Source of the DNA: Pseudomonas putida
Lineage (GTDB): Bacteria > Pseudomonadota > Gammaproteobacteria > Pseudomonadales > Pseudomonadaceae
Assembly (NCBI RefSeq): GCF_022627325.1
Contig: NZ_JAETZZ010000012.1
Coordinates: 141,496-205,495 of the forward strand
Length of the DNA: 64,000 nt
Reading direction: 5' to 3'
Notes under the pieces: generated by a model
What the model was told of the DNA's origin: nothing
What the model saw: the letters and a program-made list of their open reading frames with translations, nothing else
Databases searched by the model: none
Translations under genes and position numbers: made by a program
In this document: one piece after another, positions 1-7,705 of the stretch
How positions within the stretch are numbered: the first letter of the stretch is position 1
Layout: each line of letters opens with the position of its first letter

Positions 1-465
1 TTCCTTCATGCTCAGCAGCTCCATGTCGAACAAGCCTTCGAGTTCGTGGGGTGCCATGTTGCCGGTGGACATGATGCGCAGGTAGTCGCAGATGAAGGCG
101 GTCATGCGTTCATCACCCAGCACCGCTGGGTATTTGGCAAAGATCGGGCTGGCTGCGGCGTCTTCGATATCGCCCTCGATCGCCATCATGCCTTCGCGAC
201 GGCTCTTGTTGAGGATTTCGTACACCAGGCCCAGCACTTCCAGGTAGAAGGTGTGGGTGAAGCGGGTGCCGAACATCTTCAGCGACTTCTTGATTACATG
301 CATGGTCATGTAACCGGGGTTGGCCTGCATGAAGGCGCCAAAGGCTGCACCGCCGATGATCAGCACTTCGAACGGCTGGATCAGTGCCGCAATCTTGCCG
401 TGGGAGAGCACATATCCGCCGAGCACGCTCGCGAATACGACGATGATGCCGATAATTTTAGCCAT
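1..465 (-). CDS. motA: Flagellar motor stator protein MotA (5' part only)
   Basis: This is the N-terminal 155 codons of MotA, the proton-channel stator subunit that drives flagellar rotation together with MotB in the inner membrane. The protein starts MAKIIGIIVVFASVLGG, a first membrane helix, followed by a second hydrophobic stretch (VLIIGGAAFGAF). The cytoplasmic segment carries the conserved NKSRREGMMAIEGDIE motif that contacts the rotor. The reading frame is open to the window edge, so the remaining half (helices 3 and 4) and presumably motB lie outside. It is divergent from the HDOD gene, with a 130-bp gap containing a good sigma-28 promoter. The ATG start at 465 matches the usual MotA start. 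Confidence 0.96.
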   Translation of the reverse strand, partial: MAKIIGIIVVFASVLGGYVLSHGKIAALIQPFEVLIIGGAAFGAFMQANPGYMTMHVIKKSLKMFGTRFTHTFYLEVLGLVYEILNKSRREGMMAIEGDIEDAAASPIFAKYPAVLGDERMTAFICDYLRIMSTGNMAPHELEGLFDMELLSMKE

Positions 466-529
466 AGGTTCAAAGCACTTGCTGTCGTGGTCAGGATGAG
501 GGACGGGAGCTTTAAAACTCTTCTTCTAC

Positions 530-556
530 TTATCGGCAGAACTGCGCCAGACTATA
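530..556 (-). promoter_or_regulatory. Sigma-28 (FliA) promoter of motA
   Basis: On the minus strand TATAGTCT (549-556), 11 bp, then GCCGATAA (530-537). The -10 box is a perfect match to the flagellar sigma-28 consensus GCCGATAA. The -35 box matches 6 of 8 positions of TAAAGTTT, and the spacing is exact. Transcription would begin about 55-60 bp before the motA ATG. Confidence 0.75.
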
Positions 557-595
557 GCCACTCAAAGCGAAAAGCCAGTTCGGACTGATGTCAAA

Positions 596-2131
596 ATGCC
601 AATGGAATCCAAGGTGCCCACTCAGAATCCGCGTACGCTAGAGGCCTGGGTAAAGCTGCTGGACGGTATTCGTGTACCGGTGCCGAAGCAGAGTTATGAC
701 CGGGTCATGAGCGCTATCAACGATAGCCGCCGTTCGCTTCGCGATATCGCCGAACTGATGCAGGACAGCCCGGCCCTGGTGCTGTCGGTGATGCGCGAGG
801 CCAATCATCCCGCCAATGCCAGCCAGGCAGAGCCCGCCGAAAGCCTGGAAATCGCCCTGAACAGGCTGGGCCTGGCACGCACTAGGGAATTGCTTACCCG
901 CCTGCCAGCGCTGCCGGACGAGGACATCCCGCCGGTGCTGCGCCAGTTCCTGCTGATCAGCCAGCATGCTTCGCAGCAGGCCAGCGGCCTGTTCGCCAGC
1001 CGCCTTGCACGGCTGTGGCAGGAAATTCACTGGGGTAGCCTGCTGTTCCTCTCGCCACTATGGCCGTTGGCCTTGGCCTACCCCAAGCTGCTGGACGCGT
1101 GGGAACTACGGGTTATCCACAAGGGCGAAGAGGCGCAAGAGGTCGAGCTCGAGCTGTTTGGCGTGCGCATTCTGGCGCTATGCCAAGCCATGGCCGAACA
1201 CTGGCGCCTGTCGCAATGGGTCACCCAGGGTTACCGCATGCTTCTTGAAGAGCGTGAGCAACTGGGGCAGATACTGAGCATCGCCCGCGACGAAGACCTG
1301 CTTAGCCAACAACACCGCCTGGATGAGGCGCCGGCACTGAGCCGCTGGTTCAACCAGCCGGCCAATACCGTGCTGCTGGCCAACAACCTGGCGCTGGCGG
1401 CACAGGTAGGCTGGGACAACCCGCACCTGCTGCGCTGGCAATTGCTTACCGCGCTGTACCTGCAGACCACACTGGAGGACGTGCAACAGCAAGTTCACCA
1501 ACAGGCCGCCGCCAGTGCTCGCCGGCACGCCAGGCATGCCCTGTTCCACCCAGCCGAGGCCTTGATCTGGCCCTGGCAACAGCGTCGCCCGCACCCAGAC
1601 ATGCTGACACCGCCACCGCCTTCCAGCGAGGCGCTCGGCCATTGGCGCACGCTGTGCCAAGCGCTGTTGGCACAGCCCAGCCCCTTCACCAATGCCGTGC
1701 ACCTGGCCACCCACGCCCGCGAAGCACTGTTGGCCTGCGGCATGCAGCGCATCATGCTGCTGACCCTGGACAAGGCCAGTGACTACCTGCGTGTACAGCA
1801 AACGGCCGGTTTGCCCAAGGAGGCTGCAACCATCGCCCTGCCCGTCACGCAGAGCAAGCTGTTGCAGAAACTGGTCGGCCAGGCCGCGCAGCTGCGCCTG
1901 TCGCCAGACAACCATGCGCAGTTCGCGGCCCTGCTGCCCGCCCCATTGCGTGCGTTCTTCCGTGGCGAACACCTGTTGCTGCGCTCGCTGGCCGTGAATA
2001 ACCAGGTGCTGATGCTGGCAGTGGCCGACCAAGGCGGTAAACCGATGGCAGATGTCAGTGTTCAAGCATTCGGTAAAACCGCGCAATGTATCGAGCGCGC
2101 CCTTGCGGCGTTTGCCAACCGCAATGCCTGA
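596..2131 (+). CDS. HDOD domain-containing protein
   Basis: A 511-residue protein with an N-terminal HDOD-type helical region (about residues 10-230), recognisable from the PVPKQSYDRVMSAIND start and the ALNRLGLARTRELL segment. HDOD domains resemble HD phosphohydrolases but usually lack the catalytic residues, and they act in signalling. The C-terminal third (about 350-505) has a GAF-like pattern of alternating hydrophobic strands; this is only a fold guess. There is no signal peptide or membrane helix, so it should be cytoplasmic. It is divergent from motA, which hints at a motility or c-di-GMP link but does not prove one. The ATG at 596 is used; a second ATG two codons later is possible. 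Confidence 0.85.
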   Translation: MPMESKVPTQNPRTLEAWVKLLDGIRVPVPKQSYDRVMSAINDSRRSLRDIAELMQDSPALVLSVMREANHPANASQAEPAESLEIALNRLGLARTRELLTRLPALPDEDIPPVLRQFLLISQHASQQASGLFASRLARLWQEIHWGSLLFLSPLWPLALAYPKLLDAWELRVIHKGEEAQEVELELFGVRILALCQAMAEHWRLSQWVTQGYRMLLEEREQLGQILSIARDEDLLSQQHRLDEAPALSRWFNQPANTVLLANNLALAAQVGWDNPHLLRWQLLTALYLQTTLEDVQQQVHQQAAASARRHARHALFHPAEALIWPWQQRRPHPDMLTPPPPSSEALGHWRTLCQALLAQPSPFTNAVHLATHAREALLACGMQRIMLLTLDKASDYLRVQQTAGLPKEAATIALPVTQSKLLQKLVGQAAQLRLSPDNHAQFAALLPAPLRAFFRGEHLLLRSLAVNNQVLMLAVADQGGKPMADVSVQAFGKTAQCIERALAAFANRNA

Positions 2132-2175
2132 CCCTTGCGCTACAATCGCCCCCCTTTCCACACTGGAGACCGTGG

Positions 2176-2985
2176 ATGACTGATTTTGCCGGACTACCGC
2201 TGGTGATCGAGCCTGCGGACCTGCTTTCGCGCCTGGCGTCCCCCCAGCTGATCCTGGTCGACCTGAGTAGCGCCAACCGCTATGTCAGCGGCCATATCCC
2301 CGGCGCCCGCTTCGTCGAAGGCAAGCGCACCCAGCTGGGCTTGCCGCCCGCGCCGGGGCTTTTGCCGGCCATTGGCGAGCTGGAAAAACTGTTCAGCGAA
2401 CTTGGCCACCGGGACGATGCGGTCTACGTGGTGTACGACGATGAGGGCGGCGGCTGGGCCGGGCGCTTCATCTGGCTGCTCGACGTCATCGGCCACAAGG
2501 CCTGCCATTACCTCAATGGCGGCATCCAGGCCTGGCCGGCGGACAAGCTCTCGACCGAGGTGCCGCCGCCCGCCTCCGTACCGGTGCGCCTGCAGCTGCA
2601 TGGCGAACCGACCGCCACCCGCGAATACCTGCAAAGCCGTCTGGGCGCCGATGACCTGGTGATCTGGGATGCTCGCGGCCCGCAAGAATTTTCCGGTGAA
2701 AAGGTCCTAGCAGCCAAAGGTGGCCATATACCCGGCGCGATCAACTTCGAGTGGACGGCAGGCATGGACCTCAACGACCACCTGCGCATCCGCAAGGACA
2801 TCGCCCAAGTCCTCCAGCAACTGGGCATCACCCCTGACAAGGAAGTGATCACCCATTGCCAGTCCCACCGCCGCTCCGGCTTTACCTACCTGGTGGCCAA
2901 AGCCCTCGGCTACCCACGCGTCAAGGCCTATGCCGGCTCGTGGAGCGAATGGGGCAACCATCCGGACACGCCTGTAGAAGTTTAA
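2176..2985 (+). CDS. Tandem-rhodanese sulfurtransferase
   Basis: A 269-residue protein with two rhodanese domains, of the thiosulfate/3-mercaptopyruvate sulfurtransferase family. The first domain (about 10-125) contains the structural motif DLSSANRYVSGHIPGA. The second (about 145-265) carries the active-site loop THCQSHRRSG with the persulfide-forming Cys228. The loop CQSHRR differs from both the textbook thiosulfate (CRKGVT) and mercaptopyruvate (CGSGVT) loops, so the sulfur donor cannot be assigned. The ATG at 2176 follows a GGAG site; a longer open frame upstream lacks a ribosome-binding site and family similarity. The stop is only 9 bp before psd, so the two genes are probably co-transcribed. 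Confidence 0.92.
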   Translation: MTDFAGLPLVIEPADLLSRLASPQLILVDLSSANRYVSGHIPGARFVEGKRTQLGLPPAPGLLPAIGELEKLFSELGHRDDAVYVVYDDEGGGWAGRFIWLLDVIGHKACHYLNGGIQAWPADKLSTEVPPPASVPVRLQLHGEPTATREYLQSRLGADDLVIWDARGPQEFSGEKVLAAKGGHIPGAINFEWTAGMDLNDHLRIRKDIAQVLQQLGITPDKEVITHCQSHRRSGFTYLVAKALGYPRVKAYAGSWSEWGNHPDTPVEV

Positions 2986-2994
2986 GGAACCTGC

Positions 2995-3858
2995 ATGAAA
3001 TCCCGTCTGTTCATCATCAGCCAGTACCTGCTGCCGCACCATCTGCTGTCGCGGCTGGCCGGCTGCGTCGCCGAGTGCCGCGCACGCTGGTTCAAGAATG
3101 CCTTCACCGCCTGGTTCGCCAAGCGCTACCAGGTGAACATGAGCGAGGCACTGGTCGAAGACCTCTCCGCCTACGAGCACTTCAATGCCTTCTTCACCCG
3201 GGCCCTCAAGCCGGGTGCACGTCCGCTGGACGAAACGCCGGGGGCCATCCTCTGCCCGGCCGATGGTGCTGTTAGCCAGCTGGGCCCGATCGAACACGGT
3301 CGCATCTTCCAGGCAAAGGGCCACAGCTTCAGCGCCCTGGAGCTGCTCGGCGGCGACCCGGCCCTGGCCGCCCCGTTCATGGGTGGTGAATTCGCAACCA
3401 TCTACCTGTCGCCGAAGGACTACCACCGCGTGCACATGCCGCTGGCCGGTACCCTGCGCGAAATGGTCTATGTGCCGGGTCGCCTGTTCTCGGTGAACCA
3501 GACCACTGCAGAAAACGTCCCTGAGCTGTTTGCCCGCAATGAGCGTGTGGTGTGCCTGTTCGACACCGAGCGCGGGCCGATGGCCGTGGTGCTGGTGGGG
3601 GCGATGATCGTTGCCTCGATCGAAACCGTGTGGGCCGGCCTGGTCACCCCGCCCAAGCGCGAACTTAAAACCTTCCGCTATGACGAAGGCAGCCGTGCGC
3701 CGATCCATCTGGAGAAGGGTGCGGAACTGGGCCGCTTCAAGCTGGGCTCCACGGCTATCGTGCTGTTCGGGCCGGAGCAGGTGAAGTGGGCTGAAACCCT
3801 GGGTGCCGGTTCGGCAACGCGCATGGGTGAGCTGTTGGCGGTTCCCGCGCAGGCTTGA
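2995..3858 (+). CDS. psd: Phosphatidylserine decarboxylase proenzyme
   Basis: Psd converts phosphatidylserine to phosphatidylethanolamine at the inner membrane, the last step of synthesis of the main bacterial phospholipid. The 287-residue proenzyme is normal in length. It has the LGST self-cleavage site near the C terminus; cleavage before Ser252 would create the pyruvoyl group on the small alpha chain. Other conserved blocks are AFFTRALKPGARP, PADGAVSQLG and the YHRVHMPLAG histidine motif. It follows the rhodanese gene by 9 bp and ends at a bidirectional terminator shared with serB. Confidence 0.97.
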   Translation: MKSRLFIISQYLLPHHLLSRLAGCVAECRARWFKNAFTAWFAKRYQVNMSEALVEDLSAYEHFNAFFTRALKPGARPLDETPGAILCPADGAVSQLGPIEHGRIFQAKGHSFSALELLGGDPALAAPFMGGEFATIYLSPKDYHRVHMPLAGTLREMVYVPGRLFSVNQTTAENVPELFARNERVVCLFDTERGPMAVVLVGAMIVASIETVWAGLVTPPKRELKTFRYDEGSRAPIHLEKGAELGRFKLGSTAIVLFGPEQVKWAETLGAGSATRMGELLAVPAQA

Positions 3859-3872
3859 TTCTGCTCAAAACC

Positions 3873-3912
3873 AAAAGGCCCTGCATGGCTGTAGTCATGC
3901 AGGGCCTTTTTG
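3873..3912. terminator. Bidirectional intrinsic terminator between psd and serB
   Basis: An inverted repeat GGCCCTGCATG ... CATGCAGGGCC is flanked by an A-run on the left and a T-run on the right. It can therefore end transcripts from both convergent genes. Confidence 0.9.
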
Positions 3913-3927
3913 TCAGCGAGGTTTGTG

Positions 3928-5142
3928 TCAGCCCCGCGCGTCGCGGTCGCGCAGCCCCAGCAGATAGAGCACGCCGTCCAACCCAAGGGTCGAGATGGCC
4001 TGTTTGGCCGATTGACGTACCAACGGCTTGGCGCGGAAGGCGACGCCCAGACCGGCCAGCGACAGCATCGGCAGGTCGTTGGCACCGTCGCCTACGGCAA
4101 TGGTCTGCTCCAGTTGCAGGCCCTCTTCGCTCGCCAACTGCTGCAGCAGCTCTGCCTTGCGCTGGGCATCGACGATGGGCTCGACCGCCACACCGGTCAC
4201 CTTGCCATCAACCACTTCCAGTTCGTTGGCGAACACATAATCGATGCCCAGGCGCGCCTGCACCTGCTTGGCAAAGTAGGTGAAACCACCCGAGAGGATC
4301 GCAGTCTTGTAGCCCATGCGCTTGAGCTCGGCGAACAGGTTCTCGGCACCTTCGGTGAGGCGCAGCGAAGCACCGATCTGGTCCAGCACACCAACGTCCA
4401 GGCCCTTGAGCAGCGCCATGCGCTCCTTGAAGCTGGCACGAAAGTCCAGTTCGCCGCGCATTGCCCGCTCGGTGATCGCTGCCACCTGCTCGCCGACGCC
4501 GGCAGCCTTGGCCAGTTCATCGATGACTTCGGCCTCGATCAGGGTCGAATCCATGTCGAACACCGCCAGGCGGCGGTTGCGACGGAACAGGTCGTCCTTC
4601 TGGAAGGCGATATCGATGTTCAACGCCTCGGACAAGGCAAAGAAGTCGGCACGCAGGGCCTGGGCATCGCTTGGCTCTCCGCGTACGGAAATTTCCAGGG
4701 CAGCTTTGCCATGCTCACTCTGCACGCCCAGCGCAACACGCGCAGACAACCGCTCGATACGCTCGATGGTCAGGCCGTACTGGCTGATGACTGCACTGAC
4801 ACGCTGCAGTTGCTGCGGGGTGATCTTGCGGCTGAGAACGGTAGCGATATAGCGGGCTTCGCCCTGGCCATCGGCCCAGTGCTGGTAATCAGACTCGGAA
4901 ATCGGCGTGTAGCGGGCCTGCAGGTTCAGCTCATGGGCCTTGGACTGCACGCTCTGCAACAGGCTGGTGGCCACTTCGTTGTCCGGAATATCGACCAGAA
5001 TGCCGAACGACAGGGTGCCATGCATGACAGCCAAGCCGATGTCGAGAATGTTCACACCGCCCTGGAGGAGGACGCCGGTGATGGCGGCAGTGAGACCCGG
5101 GCGGTCCTCACCGGTGATGTTGATCAGAACGATTTCGCGCAC
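3928..5142 (-). CDS. serB: Phosphoserine phosphatase SerB
   Basis: SerB removes phosphate from O-phosphoserine, the last step of serine biosynthesis. The protein has N-terminal ACT-type regulatory folds (REIVLINITGEDRPGLTAAI and a second repeat) followed by a HAD phosphatase domain. HAD motif I is DMDST (nucleophile Asp196, acid/base Asp198), motif II lies in ILSGG, and motif IV is GDGAND (Asp352 and Asp356). I chose the GTG at 5142 (404 residues) because it follows a CGGAG site and begins at the ACT domain. An upstream ATG at 5175 would add 11 residues, but its ribosome-binding site is weak. It is divergent from the AhpA/YtjB-like gene, the same pairing seen in E. coli. Confidence 0.96.
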   Translation of the reverse strand: MREIVLINITGEDRPGLTAAITGVLLQGGVNILDIGLAVMHGTLSFGILVDIPDNEVATSLLQSVQSKAHELNLQARYTPISESDYQHWADGQGEARYIATVLSRKITPQQLQRVSAVISQYGLTIERIERLSARVALGVQSEHGKAALEISVRGEPSDAQALRADFFALSEALNIDIAFQKDDLFRRNRRLAVFDMDSTLIEAEVIDELAKAAGVGEQVAAITERAMRGELDFRASFKERMALLKGLDVGVLDQIGASLRLTEGAENLFAELKRMGYKTAILSGGFTYFAKQVQARLGIDYVFANELEVVDGKVTGVAVEPIVDAQRKAELLQQLASEEGLQLEQTIAVGDGANDLPMLSLAGLGVAFRAKPLVRQSAKQAISTLGLDGVLYLLGLRDRDARG

Positions 5143-5277
5143 AACCTGGCTCCGACTTCGATGAAAAATGCGCATTCTACCGATTTTCCGTGACCATCGG
5201 GCGCCAACGATACTTTGCCGACAAAACTCGGGTCGCTATACTGCGCAGCACTTTCATGCCATTAAGAGCCGCGCTCT

Positions 5278-6744
5278 GTGAACCGGCCCACGCCCGTCAA
5301 ACCAGACAACTTCTTCCTCATGATCTTCCGTGCCCTGCGCCAACGTCGCGTTCCCCTGGCACTGCGCATCGCCAGCACCAACATTTTCTTGGTGGCGCTG
5401 GCGCTGGTGATCTATGCCTGCGTGATGGGTCTGCAGTTCAAGCAGGCCATGCACGAGCAGGCGGACGCCCTTGGCCAGAGCCTGACCACCCAGACAGCCA
5501 CATCGGCGACCGAGTTGTTGGTGTCCAACGACATCCTCAGCCTCAACGTGCTGTTGGGCAACCTGGTGAAGAACCCGCTGGTGGCCCACGCGGCTATATA
5601 CAGCGTGGACAACCGTATCCTGGCAGAAGCCGGGCAGCGCCCACGCAACAGCCTGCTGGGTGAGGCCGAAGGCCTGTACCAGACCAAGATCACCTTCCAG
5701 GACGTGACGGCCGGGCAACTGCGCATCAGCCTGGACATGAGCCAGTTCCAGCAGCCGATGCTGATCAGCCTGCAGAGCATGGGCATCCTGGCCGCGATCC
5801 TGCTGGCCCTGGCACTGAGCCTGAGCCTGCGCCAAGGCCGCCACATCACCCTGCCGCTGCTGCAACTGCGTGTATGGCTGCGTGACCCGCACCCCTACAC
5901 CCCGGCGATCGATCGTCAGGATGAGATCGGCGATATTGCCCGTCAGCTGCATGCGCGCCTGGCCCCGCCGCCCCCTCCAGAGCCTGAACCGGAGGAATAT
6001 GAAGATGAAGACGACTTCGACGATCTGCACGATGCCCCTGCGCCGGTCAAAGCTGCGCCACGGGCCAAGGCTGCTGCTCAGGTAGGCGACGAAGACGATG
6101 ATGAAGCCTTTGCCGGCCTGCTGGACCACGAAGAAAGCGCGCCGAAGGCCGCAGCAGTCGAGTCCGACGAGCCGCAGAGCACTGCGGTGCTGGCCGTTCA
6201 GCTAGGATCGCAGGAGCAACTGCGCCGGCTGCCGCGCACCCGCCTGACCGAGTTGCTGGAGCGCTACCGCGACTGCCTGGAGCAGGCCGCGTCGCTGTAC
6301 GATGGCGAAACCCACACGCTCAACGACGGCAGCACGTTGGTGCTGTTCCACAGCCGCGACTGCGGCGAGGATTACCTGACCAATGCAATCTGCTGCGGCG
6401 AACTGCTGCGCGCACTCGGCCACGCCCTGCAGATCGAGGTCGCCGACAGCGGCATCACCCTGCAACTGCAACTGGGCCTGGCCTTGGGCGATGATTTGCA
6501 GGGGCTGGAACAGGTAGACCTGCTGATGACCGAAAAAGCCCAGGACGCCCTGGCGCTCTCCCAGCACAGCCGCAACCTACTGCTGGTGGAGCGGCAGATC
6601 AGTGACGACTCGCTGATTCGCCAGCGTGCGCGCATTCGGCCAATTGCCAGCCCTGAAGGGGCCTGCTGTGTCGAACGCTTGATGGAGCCCTACCCCTCGA
6701 TGCTGGAGCGGCAGTTGGCGCGGATGCACGAACGCAGGGCGTGA
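5278..6744 (+). CDS. AhpA/YtjB-like inner membrane protein with long C-terminal extension
   Basis: A 488-residue protein starting at GTG. Helix 1 is about residues 30-50 and helix 2 about 162-183, enclosing a periplasmic domain of about 110 residues. A HAMP-like juxtamembrane segment (about 185-235) follows. Then comes an acidic and proline-rich linker (PPPPPEPEPEEYEDEDD and repeats, about 230-295), and finally a folded domain of about 190 residues that vaguely recalls nucleotide-cyclase-like folds. The position next to serB and the two-helix layout match the SMP_2/YtjB (AhpA) family. E. coli YtjB is only about 214 residues and ends soon after helix 2. The function is unknown. It ends at a bidirectional terminator. 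Confidence 0.8.
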   Translation: MNRPTPVKPDNFFLMIFRALRQRRVPLALRIASTNIFLVALALVIYACVMGLQFKQAMHEQADALGQSLTTQTATSATELLVSNDILSLNVLLGNLVKNPLVAHAAIYSVDNRILAEAGQRPRNSLLGEAEGLYQTKITFQDVTAGQLRISLDMSQFQQPMLISLQSMGILAAILLALALSLSLRQGRHITLPLLQLRVWLRDPHPYTPAIDRQDEIGDIARQLHARLAPPPPPEPEPEEYEDEDDFDDLHDAPAPVKAAPRAKAAAQVGDEDDDEAFAGLLDHEESAPKAAAVESDEPQSTAVLAVQLGSQEQLRRLPRTRLTELLERYRDCLEQAASLYDGETHTLNDGSTLVLFHSRDCGEDYLTNAICCGELLRALGHALQIEVADSGITLQLQLGLALGDDLQGLEQVDLLMTEKAQDALALSQHSRNLLLVERQISDDSLIRQRARIRPIASPEGACCVERLMEPYPSMLERQLARMHERRA

Positions 6745-6773
6745 TACCGAGTGCCCTTGATCTCACACCCATG

Positions 6774-6800
6774 AAAAAGCCCGCACATGTGCGGGCTTTT
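6774..6800. terminator. Bidirectional intrinsic terminator
   Basis: The repeat AGCCCGCACATGTGCGGGCT is flanked by AAAA and TTTT. It lies between the convergent AhpA/YtjB-like gene and the PqiC-like lipoprotein gene. Confidence 0.9.
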
Positions 6801-6818
6801 GTGTATCCGGGGTAAGCA

Positions 6819-7529
6819 TCAGAACCGATAGACTTCCATATCGGTCCGAATAGGCGAAGCCATAGGGATCTTCGACTTCTCCGGTGCTTTCTTGACTTGA
6901 ACCGGCGCTGCAGGTTTTTTGCGCGACTCTTCAGCGATCGCCGGCTGGTTGGCCAAAGGTTTGACCGCAGCGCTCAACTGTTCTGCCAGCTTCTGCAACA
7001 ACTGCCCCTGGGCCTGTACCTGCGAAGACTCGCTGCCTTCGTGCGGCTGCTCGAGGTGAACGATCCGGTTGTCACGCACATTCCCACGGCGGTCCAGCAA
7101 ACGCCATTGGGCGTCGAGAATAGCCGGCTGGTTCTTGCCCGAGTCCAGACGAGTGATCGACAGCAATACCTGTACGTCAGGCGAGAAGCCACTGCTGGCC
7201 GGTGCCAGGACCACCCGCTGGCTGTCCAGGCGCCAGGCCAGCTGACGCACCAACAGTTGGTCGATGTCTGCCGACAGGCTACCGGCCCAACGACCGTCCG
7301 TCGCCGAACTCAGGCTGCCATCCGGCTGGCGCTGCAAAAAGGTTTCACGCTGCAGGTAATCGGCGACCGACACCGGGCCGAGCACCACGGCCATGCCCGC
7401 ACTCTGCGAAGGCTGGCCAGGGTCACCGCTGTCGAGCTGATACAGGGCAACCGGCTGATGCATGCTGCATCCGCTCAGCCCCAGCAGGCCCGTCATCAAC
7501 AGCGCAAATGGAAGGCGCAGAAATTTCAT
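6819..7529 (-). CDS. PqiC-like outer-membrane lipoprotein (DUF330 family)
   Basis: A 236-residue lipoprotein. A signal peptide of about 20 residues ends in the lipobox LSGC, so Cys21 would be lipidated. The mature part carries the ABC-type transport auxiliary pattern (PVALYQLDSG, VVLGPVSVADYL, then strands around the RW and RLD residues). This pattern is typical of PqiC/DUF330 proteins, which sit on the outer membrane and work with MCE-type lipid transport systems. No PqiA/PqiB partner is nearby, so the partner must be encoded elsewhere. The C terminus is Lys/Pro-rich and probably disordered. It follows parC by 176 bp, with no clear terminator in between. Confidence 0.85.
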   Translation of the reverse strand: MKFLRLPFALLMTGLLGLSGCSMHQPVALYQLDSGDPGQPSQSAGMAVVLGPVSVADYLQRETFLQRQPDGSLSSATDGRWAGSLSADIDQLLVRQLAWRLDSQRVVLAPASSGFSPDVQVLLSITRLDSGKNQPAILDAQWRLLDRRGNVRDNRIVHLEQPHEGSESSQVQAQGQLLQKLAEQLSAAVKPLANQPAIAEESRKKPAAPVQVKKAPEKSKIPMASPIRTDMEVYRF

Positions 7530-7705
7530 TCATCCCATCCAGGCGGTCGCCACCAGGCTAACCGCATTGATACTGATATAGATTCAATCGGGCACACGGC
7601 CACGCCGGCACCACAGGTGCACTATCATCCGCGAAATGTCGGCCCGACTCCAGCATTTCTGCCTGGAACGGCGCTGAAATTGCCGCCCCAGACATTTCTG
7701 CTGAT

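Noticed and set aside
46..588. Open frame on the plus strand over the window start
   Set aside because: It is antisense to motA, whose product is clearly recognisable on the minus strand.
5143..5175. Longer serB start at the ATG 5175
   Set aside because: Its ribosome-binding site is weak and the 11 added residues precede the ACT domain. The GTG at 5142 with CGGAG fits better, though the ATG is not excluded.
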